Origin: Aquitalea denitrificans
GTDB lineage: Bacteria; Pseudomonadota; Gammaproteobacteria; Burkholderiales; Chromobacteriaceae
Direction of reading: 5' to 3'
Length of the DNA: 64,000 nucleotides
Assembly: GCF_009856625.1 (NCBI RefSeq)
Contig: NZ_CP047241.1
Location: 1,984,001-2,048,000 of the forward strand
Shown in pieces: positions 16,565 to 24,367 of this stretch. The first letter of the stretch is position 1, and each line of letters opens with the position of its first letter. The position numbers and the translations under genes are program-made. Under the pieces are notes generated by a model. The model saw nothing but the letters and a program-made list of their open reading frames with translations. It ran no database searches and had not been told where the DNA came from.

Positions 16565-18133
16565 CTAAGCCTGCGCCTCAACTGTCAGCAGGTGCGGTGT
16601 GAACATGCCTTGTTCCAGTATCCTGATGCAGGCATCCACCACCGCGGGATCCAGCTGCCGGTCACGCATCAGCTGAATCTGGGCAATGGCCTGCTTGATG
16701 CCCAGTGCCGCGCGGTAGGGTCGGTCAGATGACATGGACTCGACAATATCGGCTACGGTGAGAATACGCGATTCCAGCAAAATGGCTTCGCCAGACAGGC
16801 CCAGCGGATAGCCGGAACCATCCAGGTATTCGTGGTGCTGGCGGATGATGTCGGCAATGGGCCAGGGGAAGTCGATGTTCTTCAGGATGTTGTAACCCAC
16901 CTCGGGGTGGCGCTTGACCAGGGCAAATTCCACCGGATGCAAGCGGCTGGGCTTGCTGAGGATTTCCGCTGGCACCTCGATCTTGCCCAGATCATGTACC
17001 ACACCACTCAGATACAGACCGCGCAGGCGCTGTTGCGGCAATCCCATTTCCTGGCCGATCAGCACAGCCAGTTCGGCCACGTGCTTCTGATGGCCGGCGG
17101 TGTAGGGGTCGCGCTGTTCCAGTACCGAGGCAATGGCAGCCAGCGCATTTTCCAGCGCATTCTCCAGTAGCTGTGCCTGGCTGGCTTGTTCCTGCAGCGA
17201 TTGCTGGTAGGCCACGCGAGTGCGGCGTGACTGAATGCCAAACTGCACATTGCGGGTGAGTTCCTCGAACACCTGCACTTCGACGGGGCTGAAGGAGTGG
17301 GTTTCGCCGGCATACACCGCCAGTGCGCCGATCAGGTCTGGCCCGGCTATCAGCGGAATGGCCACGATGGCCTGCAGGCCAAAGGACCGGGCTGCGTCCT
17401 TCCATGGCTGGAAATCATGACTCTTTTGCAGCTGACTCAGTGAGATGGTGCTGCCCAGACGGATGCAGCGGGCAATCGGGCCTTGTCCTTCTGCCGTATG
17501 TTCATCCCAGTTGATTTCCAGCTGGCTGGCGTATGCCCTGGCATTACCGGCTGAAGATAGTATCTGCAGCCGGCTTTGCCGCACATTGTTCAGGCCGCAG
17601 ATCAAGGCCAGCGGGTAGCGCTGGTCTGCCACGATGGCATCGCATACGGCCTGCAGCAGCTCCTGCTCTTCACTGGCCTGTACCAGGGCCTGATTGGTAC
17701 GGCTGTTTGCCTGCAGCGCCCAGGCACGGCGCTGCATTTCATCATGGTCCTGCTTTTGCTGGGTGATGTCCTTGAAGATGGCAGTCAGCCCTATGCACTG
17801 GCCTGCTGCATCGAAAATGGGTGACTTGCTGGTTTCCAGCCAGTGCGGCTGGCCGTCCAGCATATAGGGCTCTTCCACGCGGATGGCCTTGCCACTGAGC
17901 ATGACCTTGCGGTCATCTGCCTGATAGCAGGCGGCCAGCTCGGCCGGGAAGAAATCGTAGTCGGTCTTGCCGGCAACCGATTCGATGGCAATGCCCAGGT
18001 CATCGGCAAAGCGCTGGTTGCAGGTGATGAAAGTGGAATTCAAGTCCTTGATGATGACCCGGTCGGGCAATTGACGGATGACGGCCTGCAGGGTGTAGGC
18101 AGAGTGGGGTAGTGATGTGACGGGTGCATCCAT
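16565..18133 (-). CDS. PAS-GAF-HD-GYP protein, probable c-di-GMP phosphodiesterase
   Basis: 522 residues, no membrane segment. PAS at ~12-130 (VIRQLPDRVIIKDLNSTFITCNQRFADDLG ... WLETSKSPIFDAAGQ), GAF at ~150-300, then HD-GYP at ~330-515. The HD-GYP motifs are intact: HQKHVAELA, HDLGKIEVPAEIL, RHPEVGY, RQHHEYLDGSGYP and ADIVESM. HD-GYP enzymes hydrolyse c-di-GMP to pGpG or GMP. It is the third gene of an operon after the FIST protein and a second HD-GYP protein; it follows the latter by 2 nt. Confidence 0.93.
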   Translation of the reverse strand: MDAPVTSLPHSAYTLQAVIRQLPDRVIIKDLNSTFITCNQRFADDLGIAIESVAGKTDYDFFPAELAACYQADDRKVMLSGKAIRVEEPYMLDGQPHWLETSKSPIFDAAGQCIGLTAIFKDITQQKQDHDEMQRRAWALQANSRTNQALVQASEEQELLQAVCDAIVADQRYPLALICGLNNVRQSRLQILSSAGNARAYASQLEINWDEHTAEGQGPIARCIRLGSTISLSQLQKSHDFQPWKDAARSFGLQAIVAIPLIAGPDLIGALAVYAGETHSFSPVEVQVFEELTRNVQFGIQSRRTRVAYQQSLQEQASQAQLLENALENALAAIASVLEQRDPYTAGHQKHVAELAVLIGQEMGLPQQRLRGLYLSGVVHDLGKIEVPAEILSKPSRLHPVEFALVKRHPEVGYNILKNIDFPWPIADIIRQHHEYLDGSGYPLGLSGEAILLESRILTVADIVESMSSDRPYRAALGIKQAIAQIQLMRDRQLDPAVVDACIRILEQGMFTPHLLTVEAQA

Positions 18134-18135
18134 GC

Positions 18136-19623
18136 TCAGTTTTTTCTTTTGCTGTCCGGCAATTCGTAGCCGTGCTCGGTAAAGAGCGCGAGGCAGGCAT
18201 CCACTACCTGGCTATCGTAAACGCTGCCGCGATACTGTTTAAGTTGTGTCAATGCCTGCTCAAGCCCCAGCTGTCGACGGAAGGGGCGGTGTGACAGCAT
18301 GGCTTCCATGCTGTCTGCTACGTGGATGATGCGCGCTTCCAGCAGGATGTCGTTGCCTGATAGCCCGCGCGGGTAGCCGCTACCATCCATGTTTTCGTGG
18401 TGCTGCCAGGCAATGTCGGCAATCGGCCAGGGGAAATGAATGTCCTTGAGAATCTCATGACTGGCTTCGGCATGCATTTTCACCAGTTCGAATTCTTCAT
18501 GATTCAGGCGGCGCGGGCGGGTGAGGATTTCCGACGGAATCTGGATCTGGCCGATGTCATGCACCATGGCAGCCAGCCCCAGACCTTCCAGTCGGTGTTC
18601 GTCCAGTTGCAGTTTGCGGCCAATGGCAACGGCCAGGTCGCTGACGCGGACCTCATGGCCTGCAGTGCTCAGGTCGCGATGCACCATGGCCGCGGACAGG
18701 GCGCTGATGGCCTGGATCAGTGACTGGCGCAAGGACTCTTCGGCCGACTTGCGCGCGCTGATGTCGATGAAGGCCCCGATGATGCCGCCGATGCTGTTGT
18801 CTTCGTTGTAGAACAGGTCTTTTGCGTAAACGACATCCATCAGCTGCCCCTGCTTGCTGCGGATGACATATTCAAACAGCAAGGGCTGGCGGCTGGAAAT
18901 CAGTTCGCCATCATTCTGGGTAAACATGCTGGCCAGTTCTGCCGGCCATACCTCAGCCGGGGTCTTGCCAATGATTTCTTCGGCCTGCATGCCCACCGTG
19001 CGGGTGAATGCCGGATTGCAGCCCAGATAGCGGCCAGTGGCGTCCTTGTAGAACACAGCAATCGGCATGGCATTGAGCAGGGCGGTACTGAAGCGCTGCG
19101 CCCGGTCGAGTTCTGCCTTGGCCTGATTGCGCTCGCGCTGCAGGGCCTCGGCCAGTTGTTCGCTGTCCTGGCAAAGTTTGATGGCGCGGGCCAGATTGGA
19201 CAGGATGGGCGGAAAGACATGTTCCAGCGGCAAGTGCTGCAGCATGGCCTCCGGTGCCAGCAGCAGGATGGTGTAGTGCTGTTCCAGCGGCAGGCGCAAG
19301 CCGTACTGATAGCGTGACTGGCCGGTAAGTATGGCGAGCAGGGCTGGGTCGCAGGCTGCGTGTATATTGCGTCCCAGCAGCCCGGGCGGCAGGGCGATGT
19401 TTTGCCCGGCCTGTTGTTGCAAGTGATGGTCGCCAATGACTTTCAGTAGTTGTCCGCTGCTGGCATCCGGGCCGTCAGCATGACTGATTACCAACCCGAC
19501 CGGGCAGCCGGTATGAAACAGCAACCGTTGCAGGACTTTGGTCAGCAGGCTGTCCACGGTCACTTCACGTCCGATGGTGAGTGACAGGTCGTAGAGCACG
19601 GCAAGCAGCTGGTCGCGGTTCAT
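18136..19623 (-). CDS. GAF-like/PAS/HD-GYP protein, probable c-di-GMP phosphodiesterase
   Basis: 495 residues from the ATG at 19623, which overlaps the stop codon of the FIST gene (ATGA). The N-terminal ~160 residues look like a GAF-type sensor, PAS lies at ~180-300 (LLNAMPIAVFYKDATGRYLGCNPAFTRTVG) and HD-GYP at ~320-490. The core is intact (HEVRVSDLA, HHENMDGSGYP), but the metal-site segment reads HDIGQIQIP where most members have HDIGKI: a Lys to Gln change that may alter activity. It is translationally coupled on both sides. Confidence 0.92.
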   Translation of the reverse strand: MNRDQLLAVLYDLSLTIGREVTVDSLLTKVLQRLLFHTGCPVGLVISHADGPDASSGQLLKVIGDHHLQQQAGQNIALPPGLLGRNIHAACDPALLAILTGQSRYQYGLRLPLEQHYTILLLAPEAMLQHLPLEHVFPPILSNLARAIKLCQDSEQLAEALQRERNQAKAELDRAQRFSTALLNAMPIAVFYKDATGRYLGCNPAFTRTVGMQAEEIIGKTPAEVWPAELASMFTQNDGELISSRQPLLFEYVIRSKQGQLMDVVYAKDLFYNEDNSIGGIIGAFIDISARKSAEESLRQSLIQAISALSAAMVHRDLSTAGHEVRVSDLAVAIGRKLQLDEHRLEGLGLAAMVHDIGQIQIPSEILTRPRRLNHEEFELVKMHAEASHEILKDIHFPWPIADIAWQHHENMDGSGYPRGLSGNDILLEARIIHVADSMEAMLSHRPFRRQLGLEQALTQLKQYRGSVYDSQVVDACLALFTEHGYELPDSKRKN

Positions 19624-20780
19624 GACTGCTTCCACAGGCTGCAGATGATGCTGGCGTTGTGAAACAGCGGGTAGCCCCACTCCTGCAGACTACCGATTTC
19701 GCCCAGCGTCAGTGCGCCAAGCAAGGGTAGAGCCTGGCTGTTGGCTTGCAGCAGGCGGATTTCCGCCAGGGCAGCCGGGCCAAAGTGCATGTTACGGCCC
19801 GCGCAGTAAAAGGTAAGCAGCGGCTGATTGCTGATGTCACCATGGCGTTGCCGCAAGGTACCGAGCAGGTTGTCTACGCATTGTGTGCCAGGCGATTGCG
19901 GTGCCTGCAGCATGATCAGCATGGCGTTTTCCGGCACTTCGCCCACGCAGAAGACCGAGCCGTCATCTTCCAGTGCCACCGGAATGCGGATCAGCACCTG
20001 CTGGTTGGCCAGCATGATGCCCAGCGGAAAGTGCACGCCGAATGAGTAGAAATTATCCCGCGTCAGCTCCGCGCCAAACTGTTGTTTTACGATGTCCTGA
20101 TAGGCAGTGAATGCGGGTTTCCAGTCGATCTGGAAAATGCGGTTGCTGGCAGTTGCCGTGGCGGTCATGCACTGTGCCGGCATGGGGTAGCCATGATTGA
20201 GCACCGGGTTGGTGCTTCCGGGAAGCAGCAGGCACAGTACGCCATGACCCAGGGTCTGGTATTGATCGAACAGGCAGTCTATGGGCTGGAAGCTTTCGCT
20301 GCCTGCATTGACGCCGCCATAAAATACCTGATCGGCCAGTTGCAGGTAGAGCTCGTCCAGAATGGAGGCTATGTCTGGCAGCATGCCGTCAAAAATCATG
20401 AACAGCGTCGGCTTGCCTTGTTTGGCTGGCCAGTGCTGCAGCATCTGCTCCACGCGCTGCGCCATGTGTCGGGCGGCATCGGCTGCGCCGTATTCGGGAT
20501 TGATGCGCAACAGGGCCGGCTGGCAAGCTGCGGCATGTGGCAGCAGCCAGGCCCCGCCGGTCAGGAATCCCTGCTCGCCCAACAGTCTGGGGAAAATGCC
20601 GCCAGCCAGCGCTATGCCCAGGTGCAGGCAACTGGTTTGCAGTTGTTGCAGCTTGTCACTGTCGGATTCGGCCAGCAGGGCGAGCAGCTGCTGATTGGGG
20701 TTGGCTGTTTGCCATGCCTGCAGTTGCGCTTCCAGTTGTGTTGTTTCCAGCAGACTGTGCCAGGGTGGGGACATCAGCAT
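19620..20780 (-). CDS. FIST-domain sensory protein
   Basis: 386 residues with FIST N and FIST C domains, a ligand-sensing family thought to bind small molecules such as amino acids. Visible elements are HLGIALAGGIFPRLLGEQGFLTGGAWLLP, FYGGVNAGSESFQPIDCLFDQYQ and the C-terminal ALTLGEIGSLQEWGYPLFHN-like segment (G-E-I-G typical of FIST_C). It has no output domain of its own. It overlaps the first HD-GYP gene by 4 nt, so the likely design is a FIST sensor that controls one or both HD-GYP enzymes by contact. Confidence 0.85.
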   Translation of the reverse strand: MLMSPPWHSLLETTQLEAQLQAWQTANPNQQLLALLAESDSDKLQQLQTSCLHLGIALAGGIFPRLLGEQGFLTGGAWLLPHAAACQPALLRINPEYGAADAARHMAQRVEQMLQHWPAKQGKPTLFMIFDGMLPDIASILDELYLQLADQVFYGGVNAGSESFQPIDCLFDQYQTLGHGVLCLLLPGSTNPVLNHGYPMPAQCMTATATASNRIFQIDWKPAFTAYQDIVKQQFGAELTRDNFYSFGVHFPLGIMLANQQVLIRIPVALEDDGSVFCVGEVPENAMLIMLQAPQSPGTQCVDNLLGTLRQRHGDISNQPLLTFYCAGRNMHFGPAALAEIRLLQANSQALPLLGALTLGEIGSLQEWGYPLFHNASIICSLWKQS

Positions 20781-20806
20781 TACTCTCAGTCATCGGGCGC
20801 ATACGG

Positions 20807-20843
20807 TGCGCGATACCCTCATCATAAACGAGGGTATCGCGCA
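20807..20843. repeat. Perfect 14-bp inverted repeat with 9-nt loop upstream of the FIST operon
   Basis: TGCGCGATACCCTC (20807-20820) and its exact complement (20830-20843). There is no T-run on either side, so it is a poor intrinsic terminator. It lies 27 nt upstream of the FIST start codon, where an operator or RNA leader hairpin would act. Confidence 0.8.
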
Positions 20844-20917
20844 TGCGGACCATTCCTGAGGTAAAAATTCCGCCAAATCTTGATCTGTGCCGCATTAAGC
20901 GCGGCCAACGGTCAGAT

Positions 20918-21475
20918 TCAGGGTTCGCCGTGCAACTGGCCGGAGCGGGAGGGGCTAGCTTGCAGCCAGTTACGCAATAGCCGACTGCTGAGCGGGATGA
21001 ACAGGAATACCATGACCGGCGTCAGCAGCAGGGTGCTGCACAGCACGCGCAATACCACCGGCAGGGTGGCCAGCGTATCACCCAGCAGCAGACTGAAGCA
21101 CAGGGATACCGGGAAAAACACCAGCCAGATCATCACGGCCTGCTTCCAGCGCGGCGGTGTTTTCAGGCCAAACCAGTTATCCAGCCCAGCGGCGCAATGC
21201 ACATGGCTGTGCTGGATCAGTCCGGCACCTTCGGCTAGCCAGGCCTGACGTTCTGGGCTGGCTGCCCAATGCTCCAGGCTGGCCTGGTCGACAAAGCGGA
21301 ACAGGATTTGCCAGTTGTCATCGCCGGCAGGCGGCTGTAGCAGACCGGAGCCCAGAAATCCGTGGGCCTGACTGGCAAGAGCCTCACCGCGGCGTATCCA
21401 CAAGTGAAAGTCGGCATGGCGTGCCGGGTTGATGCGTCTGCTTATCAGCAAGGTAAGCGGGGTGCTGGGTGTCAT
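20918..21475 (-). CDS. Antibiotic biosynthesis monooxygenase (ABM) domain protein with C-terminal membrane segments
   Basis: 185 residues. The N-terminal ~95 form a dimeric alpha-beta barrel ABM domain (LLISRRINPARHADFHLWIRRGEALASQAHGFLGS ... NWQILFRFVDQASLEHWAASPERQAWL). Two transmembrane helices follow (~118-165). This two-part form is a known family of membrane ABM-like proteins with unknown function. The gene is separated from the FIST operon by 137 nt holding the inverted repeat, and reads in the same direction. Confidence 0.8.
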   Translation of the reverse strand: MTPSTPLTLLISRRINPARHADFHLWIRRGEALASQAHGFLGSGLLQPPAGDDNWQILFRFVDQASLEHWAASPERQAWLAEGAGLIQHSHVHCAAGLDNWFGLKTPPRWKQAVMIWLVFFPVSLCFSLLLGDTLATLPVVLRVLCSTLLLTPVMVFLFIPLSSRLLRNWLQASPSRSGQLHGEP

Positions 21476-21589
21476 GGTCTGGCTCCTGCAGGCAAGTTCT
21501 GCTCACCCGGGGTGAGGGCGGCAGCTACGCCTCCGGGGTGCTGGAGGCGCTTCTGTCCTTATCAAAAGCAAGTGTCGTGCCTGGAATCA

Positions 21590-23836
21590 TTATTTGCGCA
21601 GCAGCCGCAGGCCGTTGCCCACCACCAGCAGGCTGGCACCGACATCGGCAAATACTGCCATCCACATGCTGCCCATGCCCAGCAGAGTCAGCAGCAGGAA
21701 GATGGCCTTGATGCCCAGTGCCAGGGCAATGTTCTGCACCAGAATGGCGTGCGTGGCACGTGACAGGCGAACAAAATCGGGCAGCCGGGCCAGATTGTCT
21801 TCCATCAGCGCGACATCCGCTGTCTCGATGGCGGTGTCCGAGCCCATGGCCCCCATGGCAAAGCCGATATCCGCCTGCGCCAGCGCCGGCGCATCGTTGA
21901 TGCCGTCCCCCACCATGCCGACCAGGCCTTCACCGGCCAGGCTGGCCAGGACATCGGCCTTGTCCTGCGGCAGCAGCTCGCCACGAGCCTGGTCCATGCC
22001 CACGCTGGCGGCCATGGCGCTGACGGTATGCTGGTTATCGCCGCTGAGCATGATGGTGCGAATGCCAAGCTGCTGCAGGGCGGCAATGGCGGCACGGCTA
22101 TCCGGGCGCACGGTGTCGGCAACTGCAAACAGGGCCAGCACCTGGTCCTGGTCCAGCAGCAGCACCACGCTGTTGCCGCGCATTTGCTGTTGTTCCAGCA
22201 GGGCTTGCAGGCTAGCGGAGCCAAGTCCCTGCTGCTGTGCCAAGCGGTAATTGCCCAGCCACAGGGTGTGGCCGCTAATGTCCCCGCGAACGCCCAGGCC
22301 GGGCAGAGCAGCAAAATTGCTGACCTGTTGCAGGGTGATCTTGTCTTGTGCGGCGGCGCGCGCTACTGCCCGTGATGCAGGGTGGTCGGAGTGGCTGGCC
22401 AGGCTGGCAGCCAGGCTGCGGACATTGGCGGCATCACCCGGCACCAAAAGCTGCCAGCCGGTTTGTTCCGGTTTGCCGTGCGTGATGGTGCCGGTTTTGT
22501 CCAGCGCCAGCCAGCGCAGACGCCGACCTTGCTCCAGCCAGATGCCCCCCTTGATCAGAATGCCGCGCCGGGCCGCGGCAGCCAGGCCGCTGACCACGGT
22601 AACCGGGGTGGAAATCACCAGCGCGCAGGGGCAGGCAATCACCAGCAGCACCAGGGCCTTGTAGATCCAGTCCTGCCAGTTGCCGGCCCCCAGCAGGGGT
22701 GGCAGCACTGCCACCCCCAGTGCCAGCAGGAACACCACCGGCGTATAGATGCGGGCAAAACGGTCGACAAAGCGCTGGGTCGGTGCCTTGGCATCCTGTG
22801 CCTGTTCCACGGCATGGGTGATGCGGGCCAGCATGGTGTCACCCGCCAGTGCGTCCACCCGGTATTCGAAAGAGCCGCTTTCATTCAGCGTTCCGGCAAA
22901 CACGCTGTCCCCAGGCTGCTTCTCCACCGGCATGCTTTCGCCGGTCATGGCGGACTGGTTGACGCTGGAGTGGCCACGGATGACTTCACCATCCAGCGCA
23001 ATGCGCTCGCCTGGTGCCACCCGGGCAATGCTGCCAATGCGGATGTCTGCCAGCGCGGTGGCCTGCCAACTGCCATCTGCCTGCAATACGGTGGCCTGGG
23101 GTGGGCTCAGTTGCAGCAGGCTGTCGATGGCATGACGGGCACGGTCCAGTGAGCGAGCCTCTATGCGTTCTGCCAGGGTAAACAGCACCATCACCATGGC
23201 GGCTTCCGGCCATTGCTGCAGCAGCAGCGCGCCAGTGACGGCGATGCTCATCAGCGCATTGATGTTGAGGGTGAAATGGCGCAGGGCAATCCAGCCTTTT
23301 TTATAAGTGCTGATACCGCTGCCCAGAATGGCTGCCAGTGCCAGCGATGCTGCCAGCCATGCCGGAGCCTGCAGCCAGCCGGCAATTTCAGCTGCCAGTG
23401 CTGCGCTGCCGGCCAGTACCAGCGGCCACCACGCACTAGTCGGTTTGGTTGCCGAGGCAGGCTGCGTTTGCTTATCGGCTGTTTCCGGGGTGAAGCCCAG
23501 GCTGCTGATGGCAGCAAGAATAGCGGGCAGGACGGCGGGCTGGTGCGTTACGGTAAGCAGGCGCTGCATCAGGCGGAATTCCAGCGCCTCCACGCCGGGC
23601 AGGCTGGATAGCTGCTTGCGGATCAGCGCTTCCTCTGTGGGGCAGTCCATCTGCAAGATGCGGATAGGCGTATGCTGCAAGCCATCTCTGGTTTCAGCGG
23701 CAGCAGGAGCCTGCGCCGCATCCGGCATAGCCGTGCTGCAGCAGGCGGTTCCGGTTTCATGCGCGTGCGTTTTCTTGCGATAAGCCGGACCGGTTGGCGC
23801 TGGCTTGGTCTGAGCATGCTGGTGCGAGTGCTGCAT
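21590..23836 (-). CDS. Heavy-metal P1B-type ATPase (Cd/Zn/Pb exporter, ZntA/CadA type)
   Basis: 748 residues. The N-terminus is His-rich with a CC pair, followed by one heavy-metal-binding domain starting ILQMDCPTEE, a form seen in Cd/Pb/Zn pumps. The core has the metal-site VIACPCALVISTPV, the phosphorylation motif DKTGTIT, HP in SHSDHPASRA and the hinge VGDGINDAPALAQADIGFAMG. It exports divalent soft metals from the cytosol. It is divergent from a CadR/PbrR-like MerR regulator across a typical 19-bp-spacer promoter, so it is metal-induced. AGGAG precedes the ATG. Confidence 0.94.
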   Translation of the reverse strand: MQHSHQHAQTKPAPTGPAYRKKTHAHETGTACCSTAMPDAAQAPAAAETRDGLQHTPIRILQMDCPTEEALIRKQLSSLPGVEALEFRLMQRLLTVTHQPAVLPAILAAISSLGFTPETADKQTQPASATKPTSAWWPLVLAGSAALAAEIAGWLQAPAWLAASLALAAILGSGISTYKKGWIALRHFTLNINALMSIAVTGALLLQQWPEAAMVMVLFTLAERIEARSLDRARHAIDSLLQLSPPQATVLQADGSWQATALADIRIGSIARVAPGERIALDGEVIRGHSSVNQSAMTGESMPVEKQPGDSVFAGTLNESGSFEYRVDALAGDTMLARITHAVEQAQDAKAPTQRFVDRFARIYTPVVFLLALGVAVLPPLLGAGNWQDWIYKALVLLVIACPCALVISTPVTVVSGLAAAARRGILIKGGIWLEQGRRLRWLALDKTGTITHGKPEQTGWQLLVPGDAANVRSLAASLASHSDHPASRAVARAAAQDKITLQQVSNFAALPGLGVRGDISGHTLWLGNYRLAQQQGLGSASLQALLEQQQMRGNSVVLLLDQDQVLALFAVADTVRPDSRAAIAALQQLGIRTIMLSGDNQHTVSAMAASVGMDQARGELLPQDKADVLASLAGEGLVGMVGDGINDAPALAQADIGFAMGAMGSDTAIETADVALMEDNLARLPDFVRLSRATHAILVQNIALALGIKAIFLLLTLLGMGSMWMAVFADVGASLLVVGNGLRLLRK

Positions 23837-23864
23837 ATTGTTCTCCTGTGCGGCTTTGGCTTAC

Positions 23865-23895
23865 AGTAAACACCTTGAAGCAGCTACAAGGTCAA
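23865..23895 (-). promoter_or_regulatory. MerR-type metal-inducible promoter with CadR/PbrR-like operator
   Basis: Minus strand: -35 TTGACC (23895-23890), a 19-bp spacer and -10 TTTACT (23870-23865). The spacer holds the dyad ACCTTG-N9-CAAGGT (23872-23892). The overlong spacer with a central dyad is the hallmark of MerR-family activation, and the half-sites resemble known cadmium/lead operators. Confidence 0.85.
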
Positions 23896-23913
23896 GCGCG
23901 AAGAGGAGTAAAC

Positions 23914-24345
23914 ATGAAAATTGGTGATCTGGCCCAGCAGGCAGGCTGCACCACGGAAACTGTCCGCTTTTATGAAAAGGCAGGTTTGCTGCCGGCGGCA
24001 GACCGTGAGGCCAATAATTATCGCAGTTATGGTAGTCGGCATCTGGAGCGGCTGCGTTTTGTGCGCAATTGCCGGGCACTGGATATGACGCATGAGGAAA
24101 TCCACCAGTTGCTGGAGCTGATGGCGGCTCCGGCAGCGGACTGTGGTGGGGTGAATCACTTGCTGGACGATCACATTCACCATGTCGATGCGCGCATTGC
24201 GGAGTTATTACAGCTCAAGCAGCAACTGGACGCGCTGCGTCAGCGCTGTCAACGCGAGCAGGCGGTGGATGCCTGCGGCATCCTGCAGGGCTTGGTAGAA
24301 ATGGAGACGGTGTCCAGGCCGGAGCGTCACACCCATCTTGGTTGA
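23914..24345 (+). CDS. MerR-family Cd(II)/Pb(II)-responsive regulator (CadR/PbrR-like)
   Basis: 143 residues from the ATG at 23914 (AGAGGAG upstream). The N-terminal MerR helix-turn-helix reads MKIGDLAQQAGCTTETVRFYEKAGLLP. Candidate metal ligands are Cys77, Cys112 and Cys121, close to the Cys77/112/119 set of CadR and PbrR. A C-terminal His (HTHLG) recalls the His tail of CadR. It is divergent from the P-type ATPase and should untwist the 19-bp-spacer promoter when metal binds. Confidence 0.92.
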   Translation: MKIGDLAQQAGCTTETVRFYEKAGLLPAADREANNYRSYGSRHLERLRFVRNCRALDMTHEEIHQLLELMAAPAADCGGVNHLLDDHIHHVDARIAELLQLKQQLDALRQRCQREQAVDACGILQGLVEMETVSRPERHTHLG

Positions 24346-24367
24346 GTGTGACGTCCTGTTTGCTGAC

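Noticed and set aside
20807..20843. Intrinsic terminator before the FIST operon
   Set aside because: No T-run follows the stem on either strand.
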